Source: Taiwanofungus camphoratus (Eukaryota > Basidiomycota > Agaricomycetes > Polyporales > Taiwanofungaceae). Taken from it: a stretch of 64,000 bases of DNA. A program made the position numbers and the translations under genes. The DNA lies in assembly GCA_003999685.1 (NCBI GenBank), contig CP021227.1, forward strand, positions 1,612,001 to 1,676,000, given 5' to 3'. Of this stretch, positions 1 to 11,170 are shown in pieces (within the stretch, counting starts at the first letter, position 1; each line of letters opens with the position of its first letter). The notes under the pieces were generated by a model. That model was not told the origin of the DNA. It saw only the letters and a list, made by a program, of their open reading frames with translations, and searched no databases.

Positions 1-1112
1 ATATGGAGTGCTCACCAGTTGGCGCTGGGCACACGACCTGCTGCAAAGAGCATATGTTTTGGGTACGATCATTTTCGTCTATTGACTGAAATGTGCTCAT
101 TTCATATCTTTCATTTTTTGCAGCTTCCCGTATACCGATACCCTTAAAATCCTGGAAAAATGGGGACCAGGGTGCCATTTCCTTGGACACGGCTTGGACG
201 AGAGCATTGACGAGCTTGAGACGATACTTAAACGAGAATCTACTAATTTCACCAGCCCGCCAGCACTTGCGCTATTCACAGAATTCCCCTCGAACCCCCT
301 CATGCGGTCCGCGGATCTTCCTCGTCTGCGTGCACTGGCTGATAAATACGACTTTTTGGTTGTGGTGGACGAAACCCTTGGCAACTTCGTCAACGTAGAA
401 GTGCTGCCATATGCCGACATTGTTGTGAGCAGTCTCAGCAAGGTCTTCAGCGGCGATGCGAACGTAATGGGAGGAAGGTAACTGTCTAATTACTGTCTCG
501 TTGGTAGCTTGCTCACCGTTGTCTAGCCTTGTTCTCAATCCCAAGGGTCGACATTATGCAGCGCTGAAGGCACACATGTCTCAAACATACGAAGACTCCT
601 ACTTCGATGAAGATGCGATATACATGGAGCGGAACTCTCGCGACTTCAAGCGCCGAATTGAGATCATCGATGCCAATACCCTGGCCGTCTGCACCTTCCT
701 TCGCGCACACTCTCTCGCCGGCCCGTCTCCCCCTGCGCACGCTGTCGTCAAAGAGGTGTTCTACCCTGCATGGACCACAACTTCACACTACGACCGCTGT
801 CGCGTGCGCAAGGACGGTGTGCCAACAGGCGGCTTTGGCGGACTGTTCTCACTCACGTTCACCTCCACTGAAGCTTCGCGGGCGTTCTTCGATTCGTTGC
901 CCTGTTACAAGGGCCCCAGCTTGGGGACGAATTTCACACTCGCGTGCCCGTACGCGATACTGGCGCATTATGCGGAGCTAGACTGGGCAGCAGAATACGG
1001 CGTAGAAGAGAACCTGGTCAGGGTCAGCGTGGGCATGGATGACAGGGTGGAGCTGCTGCGCGGGTTCGAAAAGGCGCTGCGGGCAGCTGAGGCGGCGGTA
1101 GAGGGCAAGTGA
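1..1112 (+). CDS. Cystathionine gamma-synthase-like PLP enzyme, 3' part
   Basis: This is the C-terminal part of a fold-type I PLP enzyme of the Cys/Met metabolism family, most like fungal cystathionine gamma-synthase. That enzyme joins O-acyl-homoserine and cysteine in transsulfuration, in the cytosol. The gene is cut by the window edge. Exons read as 1-62, 124-477 and 527-1112, with short GT-AG introns between them. The second exon carries the PLP-binding segment [15 protein letters not shown], whose lysine would form the Schiff base; the upstream DETLGN supplies the aspartate that holds the pyridine nitrogen. The last exon ends with RVSVGMDD followed by an acidic helix, the usual end of the family. 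The stop at 1110-1112 lies 140 bp from the stop of the next gene, so the two genes converge. Family is confident; the exact reaction (gamma-synthase versus another transsulfuration enzyme) is less so. Confidence 0.85.
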
Positions 1113-1251
1113 TAAACGTGTTTCACCAAGGAACTGCAAAAGGCAGGTTGACACAGAGAATTCAACCACTCTGGGGACTGCTCTTGGGACTTTGTTTAGC
1201 AATATGTATGAAATATAGATGTAGCACAAGGGTACGACCATACATGCATTG

Positions 1252-4157
1252 TCATGTACCGATTTGAACCTCAGAGCCCGGATCTGAGTCAGTCAGCTGT
1301 TCTTTCGCTCCTGCGACGCCAATATCGACCGCGTCTGAACCTTGCTCCACACTCTCGGCGGCGAGGTCATAGCCACGCAATGACACTTTCTCGTCGAAAG
1401 ACGCCGCCAACCCCTTCTCATTCAACTTCTCGTTATCGAGTGCTGCACCATCGTCTTCGCCGTCATCCACGGCCTCCTCGATGATCGCCCCTTGCTCGCG
1501 CAAGACAAGCCATGTTCGCTCGGCGACAGCAAGGTTCTCGCCTGCGCTGATCGCCTTGACGATTTGTCCTTCGTGCTTTGCATGCAATGTCCGGCGAAAA
1601 GAACGTGCTAGAAAGGTAGACAGAATGCGAAGAGGCCATTCGGGTGGAATGAGCGAGATGACCTAGCGAGCGCAATAAGCTGAGAGGGCCTTTGCAAACA
1701 AGACATAGGAAGAGAGAATACAGAGGACGTACATCCATTACATCTAAGTTCATTGCTTGAGCGTCGAGAAAGCGCGCTGTCCGGTCAGCCGTAACTTCCC
1801 TGTGATAAGATTCAGTTGAATATACTTCTCTATGAATCAAGTTATGCAACTGACCCGCCACTCATATACACCTCCAACAAAATTTTGATTAGACTCTTCT
1901 TCAATTCTGGATCCACTGTTACCAGCCTGCTCATGGGTACAGCACTCGGTTTTGTCTTTCCTGCCGGAAGAACTAGAAGGGAGGCCCAAGACTGCAGGTC
2001 AAACCGCTCTCCCAGCGACTGTGCCGTCTTTGCAGGAATAACTTCCCCACCAAGCGTGCAGTATACTTCAGCCGAGGACGCGTCACGAAGATCATGGACA
2101 AGAGAGGAAAGGGCTGAGCGATGTTGACCGAGCTAATCATACAGAGCAATATCTAAGGATAAGACTGAGGCACCTGATGGACATAGTGAACAGACCTTGC
2201 CATCTACGATCGCCAACTCTAGTCGCAGAATCTTCTCGTGATTGGCGAGCCGCTCGCGGATTATCTGTGGGTCATACAAAGTCGACCCCTGAAGGAACAA
2301 GACCGTTTTTAGCCGCACGCGCTTTGGTTCTGAGTCTGGTGTTGTTGATGCGAAGTAGGAGAGGAAGGAGGCATCCGAGCGACCAGATGAGTATGAGGCG
2401 ACTAGCAGGTAGATAGGTTTGTGTTACAGCAGGAACGGTGCCAAACAAGAGAGAAAATAATACCTTTTGCACGCCACAGCTTTGAGGTCGGCTCATCTGC
2501 TAGACATGATAGCAACTGATCAACGCATACCATGGCGAGTTGCATATGCAAGTTTGGATCCTAGAAGCTTTCAGCATCGGCAATGTTCAGAGGTAAGGGT
2601 ATCAAGAGCGGATGAGACTTACAAGGATGCGTTTCTGTAGGACGAGATGCTCGAGGAATTGCGAAGCCGCCGTGGGATTAGCGTCCTGCAGTTGTTGGAG
2701 GAGGGCGCGGTCATCTTCAACTTTGCGTTTGCCTGAGCCAAGAGACGTCAACAGCTATGAACCATAGATATGAGAGTTATATAATGATTAAAGCAAAGGA
2801 GCACACCTTTAGTGCTCGTTCATGATCATGTTTCGTGAGCCATACGCCCCATTGCTGGATCAACATTCGATCCCGCTTCTCACTGAGAAGTGAGAATATT
2901 CGAGACAATGGGTCCTGCACATCCTTGTCTACCCACTCGCCATCTACAAGCCTGAACGAAAGTCAAGTTGTGATTGTAAAAATACAAAGCATTCTGCGTA
3001 AGCGATAAGAACACGCGAGGATGGTGACTTTGGGCGCTTACTTGGACCAGGCTTCAAGTAATTTGCTATCCTCACTATGCTGATGGTATAGAGTGCACAA
3101 TGCGTAGTACCGTCGAGACTCCATAAGTAGTGACTCAATCTCGGATAGGAGGATGTGGTTGGGTTCGCCGATGAGGGCGTGCAATTCTGTCACCTTCTCG
3201 TGTGCCACGAATAATTTTGCAAGGACAGTGTCGACAATCTGTGTCACATTGTGAACGTCAACGTCAACGGCGGCTGCCATGGGCTACAACTGGGAAGAAT
3301 TTGATGCCGCACAATTTCAAGAGGTAATGACGTAGCTAAACCCTCCAACCTGCACTTCGTTCGCCACTTCCGTAGATACGTTTCCAGCATGTCCTTCGCT
3401 GCGAGAGTCAGGATGCTACGGAGTTCAACGGTCGGTGATGCGGTACGAGTGTTGGGGGCAAGGTGCGGGGAGTAATTCCTGACTAAGTTGGCCGCAACTG
3501 GAATTAGTCCCGACGAGAGGTGCAGCGCGGGAGAGTAAGTCCATGGGGAGAGAATGTCGACGGGAGAATACGAAAGATGATGCGACGGTACGGATACATT
3601 GACCAGCAGAACGCATGTATATTTACAATGAAAGAAAAGACATGGTGCACATATGTGAACTTGGGGTTCGTGACTCACTGATGTCATTTATTGAACCTTC
3701 CATAGGCATGTGTTCTTCGACGCCAGCAAAGACCTCCACCGTATCACTTCCATTCAAAAGCTTGCCAGGCAAGTCGGGATAGTAGCTGATTAGAACTCGA
3801 GGATCAAGTTCGCCGTTAAAAAAGTGCTTTCCAGCATCATCGAACAGAGTCTCGGACAGGCATTGGAACCCTAGCCGTTGATACACATAGCGCAACTCGT
3901 CAGCCTGGTGCAGGAACAGCGTTCAGAGTAAGTTCGTCTCTCTTTGTGGAGATGGACGACATCACCTCATGTTCGTCGACCGTCATCATGGCCTGCAGCT
4001 TCTTACGCTGTTGGTCAGCGAGGTCCACTACATCCTCAATTCTATGATTCTCAAGCAAAGCCTCCGCCTGTGAGATAAGCGTGGAGGGCACAAGCGACTG
4101 CACCGAGTTCGAACCGAGAACGAGTACACTGGCACGGGGGAACGAAGAGTGCTGCAT
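1252..4157 (-). CDS. C-terminal half of a Vps3/TGFBRAP1/Vps39-type protein
   Basis: This multi-exon gene encodes the alpha-solenoid half of the CORVET/HOPS tethering family, which links Rab GTPases and SNAREs at endosome and vacuole membranes. It starts at ATG 4157, just after an in-frame stop, with ASVLVLGSNSVQSLVPSTL and a helical stretch. Exon 2 begins ADELRYVYQRLGFQCLSETL, then come DLPGKLL, AANLVRNYSPHLAPNTRT (about 3490) and the Vps39_1-like exon at 3280-3038 (VLAKLFVAHEKVTELHALIG; YYALCTLYHQHSEDSKLLEA). RLKTVLFLQGSTLYDPQIIR (2318) and the last exon HAKHEGQIVKAISAGENLAV with an acidic tail (1587-1252) match the Vps39_2 end. No CNH domain is present. In the family an N-terminal CNH (beta-propeller) domain normally precedes this region; here it lies in the opposite-strand gene at 4602. 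The gene looks open through the exons I could check, so it may be expressed as a half protein. Exon borders in 1600-2950 are not resolved. Confidence 0.8.
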
Positions 4158-4601
4158 CGTCAGCTGTCAGAACACGCCCAGCTCGTACCACAAGTCCTAG
4201 TTGCAGTGATGTCGCAGCCCGAGACTTGATGAGAATATATGGCCTCAAAAGTTAAAGCCACGCCAGAATGGTGTTTCCAAAGTCAATACTCTAGCTCTGC
4301 CAGCAGTTCTTGTTGAAATAGACAATAATTGCAAGATTTCGCGTGTAATTATTCTTAGCTGGTGCAGGAGGCTTCAAAGGTTCCAGTCAAGAACTTGAAG
4401 ATGCCACGCGAGCGGGTGCGCGTAGTCTACATACAACACCGACACATTCGGGCGAGCGTGACTGTCAGCGATCGCGTGCTCAGCAACCACTACTTACGGT
4501 GCCCGCCAATACATCACCCTCCACATCCGACAGTTGCGACCGCGGTTGTCTTCGTCCGGAACAGCCTAGATTGAACAATATAATCGAGGATCGTTACTCT
4601 C
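4158..4601. promoter_or_regulatory. Shared intergenic region between the two Vps3/Vps39 half genes
   Basis: The 444 bp between the divergent start codons at 4157 and 4602 must hold the 5' ends of both half genes. I see no clear TATA box. The segment is also the likely location of one inversion breakpoint: in the usual gene order the CNH half would run into the solenoid half on one strand. Confidence 0.4.
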
Positions 4602-6670
4602 ATGACATACGCCCCGACGAACCCACCTGACGTTCCTCCCTACCAACTGCAGCCGCTAATCTCTAATGTTTTGGACAGTTCTATCAGTGAATCGTACTTA
4701 AGCAACCAATATTCCTGCATCTTTGACACCTCTTGGAACAGATACGGCTGGACCTCCGGTATATGTCCGATGCGCTCAAGCACTAGGTTGGTTTAGTTCC
4801 TCCCGCAAATTTCCTCTTTGAGAGCAAGGTGGACATTGCATACTAACTTGATAAACCAAGGCTATGAAATTTACGTTGGCTCCTCCAACGGCGAGCTGTT
4901 ACGCTTTGCGTTACAAGCCAATGGTCCCAACACGGTACGTGATGCGATCCCTATTCTAGTTTTGGAAGGGCTCCTGCAAGCCCATTGAAACGTCCGATCC
5001 GAATAACCTGCATCCTTTTTTCACATGAAGAGCCTGGACATGGGTCCGGTAGAGTGCTGTTCAAGGGATGATGTTCGATGGACAAGAGATAAATCTCCAA
5101 ATATCAACAGATAAATTTATGGCCTTCTCGGGATGTGTCATGAGAGCCCCAAGTACAGCTTATCCAGTTGTACTATGTTCATTAATTGTAGCAATGCAAT
5201 CCTTGGAATGCTACGGGGAGAAAAAAAAACAGATGTATCCGTCTCTTGTCTAAAATAGGCATTGGGGAATCTTTGGACATTCTGCGAATGCAGCTTCCAC
5301 GAAAGGGGTCTTATGTTGAATGAATATCTGGCCCTTGACCTTTCAGATGACAAGGAAATTTTCGAAACCGGACGTATTGATGGGTTCGCTCGGGACCGTG
5401 TCGTGAACTTACGAACATATTTCTCATGGCTTTCAGTGTATCGCACAGCCCCAATCATACACCCTCTTGTCGCGTCAGAGCGTCCCGACTGAGAAGCCTG
5501 TCGACGAGATAGTTTTGACTCCAAGCATATCTCGCGTTCTTGTTCTCTCTGGTACCTTGCTCAATCATCACTAGGACGCTCTTCTCGACATGACGCTTGT
5601 GCATCGTTAATTCTATAGACCATCAAGTCTTTGTTTATACATTACCTTCCCTGGATATGATCCCGCCGACTACGCTGAGGCCAATACGAAATGTGATTAC
5701 GCTCGCCGTGGACGAGCAACATCTTCGCCGCACACCTCCATCTTCTACCGATCCACCACAGGCAGTCGATCCAATCGAATTTTGCGTGATCAAGCGTACT
5801 GCGATTGCCATGTACAGTCTGCGCGAGAGGCTTGCCTTCCAAAAGGTAAGCTGTAATACCTCTGACACCGTTTCTCTATCCCGTTGATGTCATGTACCTC
5901 AGGAAATCCCCCTTCCGTCTGGAGGTATTCTCGCACGACGCACAGGGCGTTATTTGTGCATAGCAGATAAAGAGAACTATAATATGATAGACCTCGAGAT
6001 GGCGTCCCTCATCCCATTATTGCCATTATCCCAAACTCCGGACGTTGTCTCAGTCAAACCGTCCATCACGGTGATCAGCGAAAACGAATTCTTGATACTC
6101 TCGTGGACTGGTACCAGTACATTGGGGTTGTTCATAAACGGCGACGGCGATCCCGTGCGAGGCACTCTTGAGTGGCCGAGCCACCCGGAGTCTGTGTGTA
6201 AGTCTTCATGTTTTCTCTTCCAACCGCATGCGGAACAGCAGTTGTATGACGCTGTTCGGGATATATCTACCGTTGCGCATGCAGTTGGGCAATTCTTCTA
6301 AATCGCTGGAATTTCTCACGTATGACCGCCTATGACGTCGCGGACAGGTCTCGATTATCCATATATTACTACTCTACTCCCAAACAACACCATCGAGATT
6401 CACAGCGTCGAGACACAAGCCATCATGCAAGTCATCTCTGCACCGCTTGCGTCGTCGTCAATACTTTCGCAGGAGTCTGCAGCGGATAGAAAGAAGTTAG
6501 TCGTATGCGCCAATGGCTTCCTCATTCCGTCCTCCCAGCGCTCAGACAAACTGCGACGTATACCCGTACGCCTTGTACGTACACGGGGCAGCCAGGTTAC
6601 AGGCGAAGGGGAAAGGGCATCCGAGTTGTCAGAAGACAATGTAGCACACATGCCAGAGGATGCAATCTAA
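4602..6670 (+). CDS. N-terminal CNH half of a Vps3/TGFBRAP1/Vps39-type protein
   Basis: This encodes the citron-homology (CNH, beta-propeller) half of the CORVET/HOPS family. The start at 4602 gives MTYAP and VPPYQLQPLISNVLDSS. Later exons read INTAGPPVYVRCAQALGYEI, then YVGSSNGELLRFALQANG, then after a long intron QSYTLLSRQSVPTEKPVDEI. DHQVFVYTLPSLDMIPP, RTAIAMYSLRERLAFQKEIP and SENEFLILSWTGTSTLGLFI follow, and the last exon starts LDYPYITTLLPNNTIEIHSV. The frame is open throughout with short GT-AG introns, except the intron at about 4936-5448 (roughly 510 nt). Reading stops at 6670, a little after IPVRLVRTRG, in the linker that would normally lead to the solenoid part. That part is on the other strand at 4157-1252. 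The product, about 400 residues, would be a stand-alone propeller. Confidence 0.8.
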
Positions 6671-6850
6671 TCTTATCTGGTTCTTAGACGTGTAATCACT
6701 TTTTGTTACGTACAACTTGCTGCACCTAGCAGCGCGGTCGATAGCGCTCCAATCCCCTTGGCATGTAGGCTCCGAAGCCCCCCCGCGGCCCTCTGTCGTT
6801 GATTTCGCAGCGAATGACTGTCTTTGATCACCAACATCTTGACTGGAACC

Positions 6851-8766
6851 ATGTCGTTGAAGAAGAGATTATCTGTTTCGAGCACCCGGAGCGAATCGCC
6901 CCTAATCTTTACGGCGGCACCGAACACCGACTCAGAAGAATGGGTTAACGCCTGGCAGCGGGTCCTTGCAAGAGGTAGCGAGACTTTCTATTGATCGTGT
7001 TCGAAAAGAAGTTTCCTGAGCAAGTCCTGCTAAGACTTGATTGACTGCCCGGTCGTTGCTGTCGACACAGAGACCAGTGTGGAGGATGCCTGCGAAGTAA
7101 GCTTGAAGCTACCCGATGACAGTCGCCAGACTGATCAGTGTCCATTAGCTCCTGTTATCGCAAAAGCTCGCATGTTTAGCAGTGAATAGTCGGCCTGGAA
7201 GCTCTCCAAATAACAACCCCTATCATGGTCTATTTGACGTATGTTGGACTCGTACTATCGTTAGCATTCACCATTGAGCATCATCATCGTGCAGTTCGCC
7301 GATGTCAATGCATTTCTTACTTTCGCTGCCACGAGGCATAAACTCGCGTCTGAGGAGTTGCGAGAAAAACCTCGCATCCAGGAAATCTTAGCTGCCGCAA
7401 AATCAGGTCATGTTCCCGTCTACCTTGTCAGCAGTACGTTGTGACATGGTTCAGTCAAATCAAGGTGATCTTAATGACCGCATAATCATTGTCAGACCTC
7501 TCAGAGAAGAATCCTCTCGAGACACTGCCTCATGATGCAACGCTCATTTCACTTTTGGGGGTGTTTGCTCGGGGCACACACAGAGGTGATTTATACTGTT
7601 CATTATGTTGCGTGATCTTTTTCTCTAATAGCGAGAGTTGTTGCAGTGCTGATCCGATCCGAATCCCCTTCATCTGAGTTCCTAGGCATGGCCTCTGACC
7701 GTCGTTTACTCTCGTGGTTTAGTTCATATGCACAGCAGACTCCTTCTCTCCTTCGGTTTCTTGCCAACCCACTCAGTTCCCTCACGCTTCCGTCCATGTA
7801 CCTCTATACGTCAGTGGTCGCTGCAAAGGAGACTGACAGTGTTTTGGAGGCCATGAGGCTAATGAGCGAAGAGGGTGTGAGCACTATTGCCGTGATCGAT
7901 GAGAAAACAGGCCGATTGCTGAGCGCAGTGAGCGTGTCTGATATTGGGAAGGTAAGTTTACTGCCGCAAAGGATTGTCCATCGTAGTTCAGTTCACTTTC
8001 AAAGATCGTCGTGCCGGCCCAGAGTAATCAGATCCTGTCAACTCCCCTGCACCAGCTTGTGTCTCGCATTAAGGTACGCTGAAGTTGTGTGTGCACGATT
8101 CATACTCGGACTCCATCCTGAGTGTTGATAACAATCAGGAACCTGATGGTTCTACAGATGGCGTTGATAAATATCCAGGTACTTCTATATCTCCTTGGCT
8201 CTTGAAGGTGTGTCATTGAACACATGATCCTACTAAGTGTATAGCGTTACCTTAAGCAGCACCCTTCTTTACACCATGCAAAAACTACTGGCTAGTATGT
8301 TACCCTATTTTCAGGCAGATTGGAGTTGCTGATCATATCCTGAAGCCGACTCTCATCGGCTTTTCGTCACTGATGACTCCCCCACTGCATCTCCAACATT
8401 CCTTCCGACCAGTACTGGCAATCTATCCGGGATAGTCTCTACTGTTGACGGTATATTTGTCCCCTCAGCTTCACTCGCCAAGTTGCTGCTGATACACTTT
8501 CCCGTGCAGTGCTCGCGCTCTTTGCGCGTATTGCGAATCTTCCTGATGTTGATCCCACACGCATGCAACGCCACCGTCGCGCCTCGTCCGCATCCGCATC
8601 CTCCCATTCCTCATCCTCACACTCGTCGGATCATAGCAGTCTCGTGCGCTCTCGATCAAGCAGCAGGACCAGTCTCGGGCGGCTCTCCGCGGGAGATAGC
8701 TTCCGCAACTCAGTGTCGAGTCTGGACTCGTTCCAATGGACCGAAAGAGTACCAGAACGGAAGTAG
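6851..8766 (+). CDS. Sds23-like CBS-domain protein
   Basis: A CBS-domain protein of the Sds23/Moc1 family, which in fission yeast restrains PP2A-type phosphatase activity and helps time mitosis and nutrient responses. ATG 6851 starts MSLKKRLSVSSTRSESP and EEWVNAWQRVLAR. A 55-nt intron leads to DLIDCPVVAVDTETSVEDAC, then LLLSQKLACLAVNSRPGSSP. Further exons give FADVNAFLTFAATRHKLASE, then NLSEKNPLETLPHDATLISL, MRLMSEEGVSTIAVIDEKTG and VSVSDIGKIVVPAQSNQILS, followed by SHRLFVTDDSPTASP. These are the paired CBS modules (nucleotide-binding folds). The tail after RMQRHRRASSASASS is very Ser-rich and ends at 8766, as is usual for fungal members. It starts 180 bp after the CNH half gene ends on the same strand, with no sign of joint transcription. 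Family assignment is by remembered homologues; the phosphatase role is inferred from the family. Confidence 0.85.
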
Positions 8767-9591
8767 CTCAAACACGTATCGTCGGTCATATTTGTTTTGT
8801 GCCGAAGAAGATGATCATAGTCCCAGATGCAGTGGTTTTCTTTTCCGTTCAAAAGTTTTTTTGGCATGGTTCGCGTATTACATGTGCGCCTATGTTCGTC
8901 GTGGAGTCCGGAATCTAGGGTCATAAAGGAACGTGGCTCGAGATCCTCCATTGGCTACCTCTGTTAAACAGTGAGAGAGAGTCTTCGAGGTTCATTGAGT
9001 TGCATTTCACATTGATGGTGGGGCTACTCCAAATCAATCAATCGAGGTTTGATCTTTCAGGCTGAACTTTGCGTTCGATTGGACTTGGTGCTTACAGTTT
9101 TGTGATTAGCTGTCCTCGTGGCTTGATATCACAAATACAGGTCTACATTAGAGCGTATTCGCTGCTCAGTTCGAATTGGTGTGCCTGGTTCTGGATAAGT
9201 GGCGCACAAATTCAGACTGGAGTGGAGCACCCTGTTCAACACAGTCATCTTGAACTACCCAGTTCACTTGCGAATACGCTCTATTACGCAATCGTGAACA
9301 GTTTTGCTAAATGGACATGTTGTCTGAACTTGTAGGTTTGTGTACTGAATGTCCATGCACAGCACCGCCCTGAATATACACAACGCTATGTCAAATCATT
9401 ACATGAATCACATTAATACATTAAACATGGCGTAGTAAAACACTCTATGGATTGGGATAAGAGGACAAGGGTGATAGTGAGACATGTCCTAGGCCGAATA
9501 TATGTACACCGGAAAAGATACAAACAAGAGTTACAGGGATAGAAAGATCTAGGTCTTTTTCGTAAAGGTACACGTATTCAATACATTGCAT
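8767..9591. other. Intergenic region holding one MITE
   Basis: About 825 bp between the end of the Sds23-like gene and the end of the perilipin-like gene on the other strand. It contains the 131-bp inverted-repeat element at 9151-9281. I see no convincing coding sequence in the rest; it should include the 3' untranslated ends of both convergent genes. Confidence 0.5.
9151..9281. mobile_element. MITE with 12-bp terminal inverted repeats and TA duplication
   Basis: The element begins GAGCGTATTCGC (9151-9162) and ends with the exact reverse complement GCGAATACGCTC (9270-9281). Both ends are flanked by TA (9149-9150 and 9282-9283), so the perfect inverted repeat including the flank is 14 bp. TA target duplication with short inverted ends is typical of Tc1/mariner-like non-autonomous elements. 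The 131-bp body has no coding capacity. The autonomous partner is not in this window. The same 12-mer also occurs singly at 49432-49443, without a partner end nearby. Confidence 0.7.
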
Positions 9592-10754
9592 TCAAGTATG
9601 CCCGTTGCCATTGCTCGCCGTTGTCGTCCCCGACCCGTTCGTAACTACGCCGTTCGCCGTCGCCACCACCGTGCCTTCCTTCTCAGTAACGCGCGCCTTC
9701 AGTACACCAAGTATTTCCTGCACTCGAGTCGTTGCTGCCTCAAGTAAGGGGTACACACGTTCCTGGACCATGTCGCGCACTTTGTGCACCTTCTCCTGAA
9801 AAGGATCTTGCGAGTTGAGAATCGCAGAAAGGTCGGTGATGGCAGTAGAGATGTGTGTGGATATATCGTGGAATGATGCTTGCAAAGTTGCGGGAAGAGC
9901 CGCTGTTGATGCCTAGAAAAATGGACAGGCACATGGGAATTCACACTTGGGAAAGTGAGACATACCTGGATTCTCTGCAGCTCCGCGAGCATTGTGTCGC
10001 TCAAAGCTTGTACTTTCATCTGCGCCGTGCCATAGCTGGTGGAGGCCAACACACCGAGAGTCTGTGAGGTTTCGGTGGCACGTTGTACCAGTATGTTCTG
10101 TGTTTTCAGCTGGTTAATCTGCTCGGTCGAGTATGTGCGGAGCTGGTCCGACAGATCTCTCGACAACGCATATGCGCGCTGGTACTGGTATTTTGCTTCC
10201 GCCGCGGGAGCAGCTGTTTGTTCGGTACTTCCGTTTGGGTGTAGCTTGTTGACGGCAGCCTCGAAGTAGTCAACAATAAGCGCGAAGCGCTATGAAGTCA
10301 TCAGCATCACACGTGTTGCAGGCGCGGGAGGAATCAGTCCCACCTGGTCGATGCCCTGAGCAACGCTGTACGCGGGAGTCTTCACCTTCTCATCAATGGT
10401 CTGGTTTGCGATGTCGTATGCGTGGTCGCTCCGTCCCTTGAGATCTTTGACAATGTCTTCGCTGGGAGTCCTGAACGGGTAAGGGTATCTGGACTCGAGC
10501 GCATCAAACCCCTTGTTCGCATAGGAGTCCGCGCGTATAAGTAACGGCGCAAAGCGCTTCTGCAGGGGCTCTGTGTAGCTGAGCACGGAATTGGAAAGAC
10601 CTTGTACAGTAGTGTAGAGCTGACGCGTGTATGCATTATTCGTCAATGTCGTATGAATGGTGCTCAAGGAGGATGCGACAAGTGGTATGGAGGTTATCCG
10701 GGAGATGACGGTGATTTCTGGGTTCGCCGGGGCCTCTGCTGTCTGCGTGGTCAT
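9592..10754 (-). CDS. Perilipin-like lipid-droplet protein
   Basis: Three exons on the minus strand: 10754-10344, 10289-9966 and 9912-9592, separated by introns of 54 and 53 nt. The protein starts MTTQTAEAPANPEITVISRI and has the perilipin N-terminal region (SIPLVASSLSTIHTTLTNNA, YTRQLYTTVQGLSNSVLSYT), followed by long amphipathic helices: LQTYSTEQ-like segments, ATETSQTLGVLASTSYGTAQ, and DMVQERVYPLLEAATTRVQE. It ends in a Gly/Asn/Thr-rich tail. Fungal perilipins (Mpl1/Cap20 type) coat lipid droplets and control access of lipases to triacylglycerol. No membrane span or signal peptide is seen, which fits droplet-surface binding by helices. It converges with the Sds23-like gene across the MITE-bearing gap. 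Identification is from remembered basidiomycete homologues. Confidence 0.85.
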
Positions 10755-10889
10755 CGTGGGCGACGGTGAGGGCGAAAAGGGGATGTGGGGTTAAGATAAG
10801 CTGAAGGTTATGCAGATTGTTATGCAATATATTGGAGTGAAGGCGCCCAATTACATGTGATTTTTCCCTGCTGGACGATTCGCCACGTG

Positions 10890-11170
10890 CTATTCACCTT
10901 GACTGTCGTTCTCCTTCAACAACAGAAGAATGCCGCACCTCTTGTTTGTTTCAATCGAAACCACCTTGAACGGTGTACAGGATAGCGGTCTTGTGTCATC
11001 GTTGTCAAGCTCCGAGTGTATGACGTTCTTGAATTCTTAATCAGTCTAACCAAATCACTTACATGTTTTCGGAATGCATGAACTCGGTATCATGACTGCC
11101 AGCCTCGAAGCCCCTAGCCAACAAATGTATTGGCGTCCATCCACCGCGGTTCCATTCTCTCTCAATCTGA
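10890..11170 (-). CDS. Possible ankyrin-repeat gene or remnant
   Basis: Two minus-strand stretches read like ankyrin-repeat protein. The first (about 11170-11063) contains GGWTPIHLLARGFEAGSHDT and EFMHSENM, where GWTPIHLLA matches the ankyrin helix signature, and ends at a good GTAAGT donor (11062). The second (11027-10890) reads VIHSELDNDDTRPLSC, TPFKVVSIETNKRCGILLLL and KENDSQGE before TAG, again ankyrin-like. The two do not join in frame through the obvious donor and acceptor, and I found no clear start. The segment may be a decayed copy or an exon set I have not resolved. It lies 136 bp upstream of the perilipin-like start. Confidence 0.3.
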
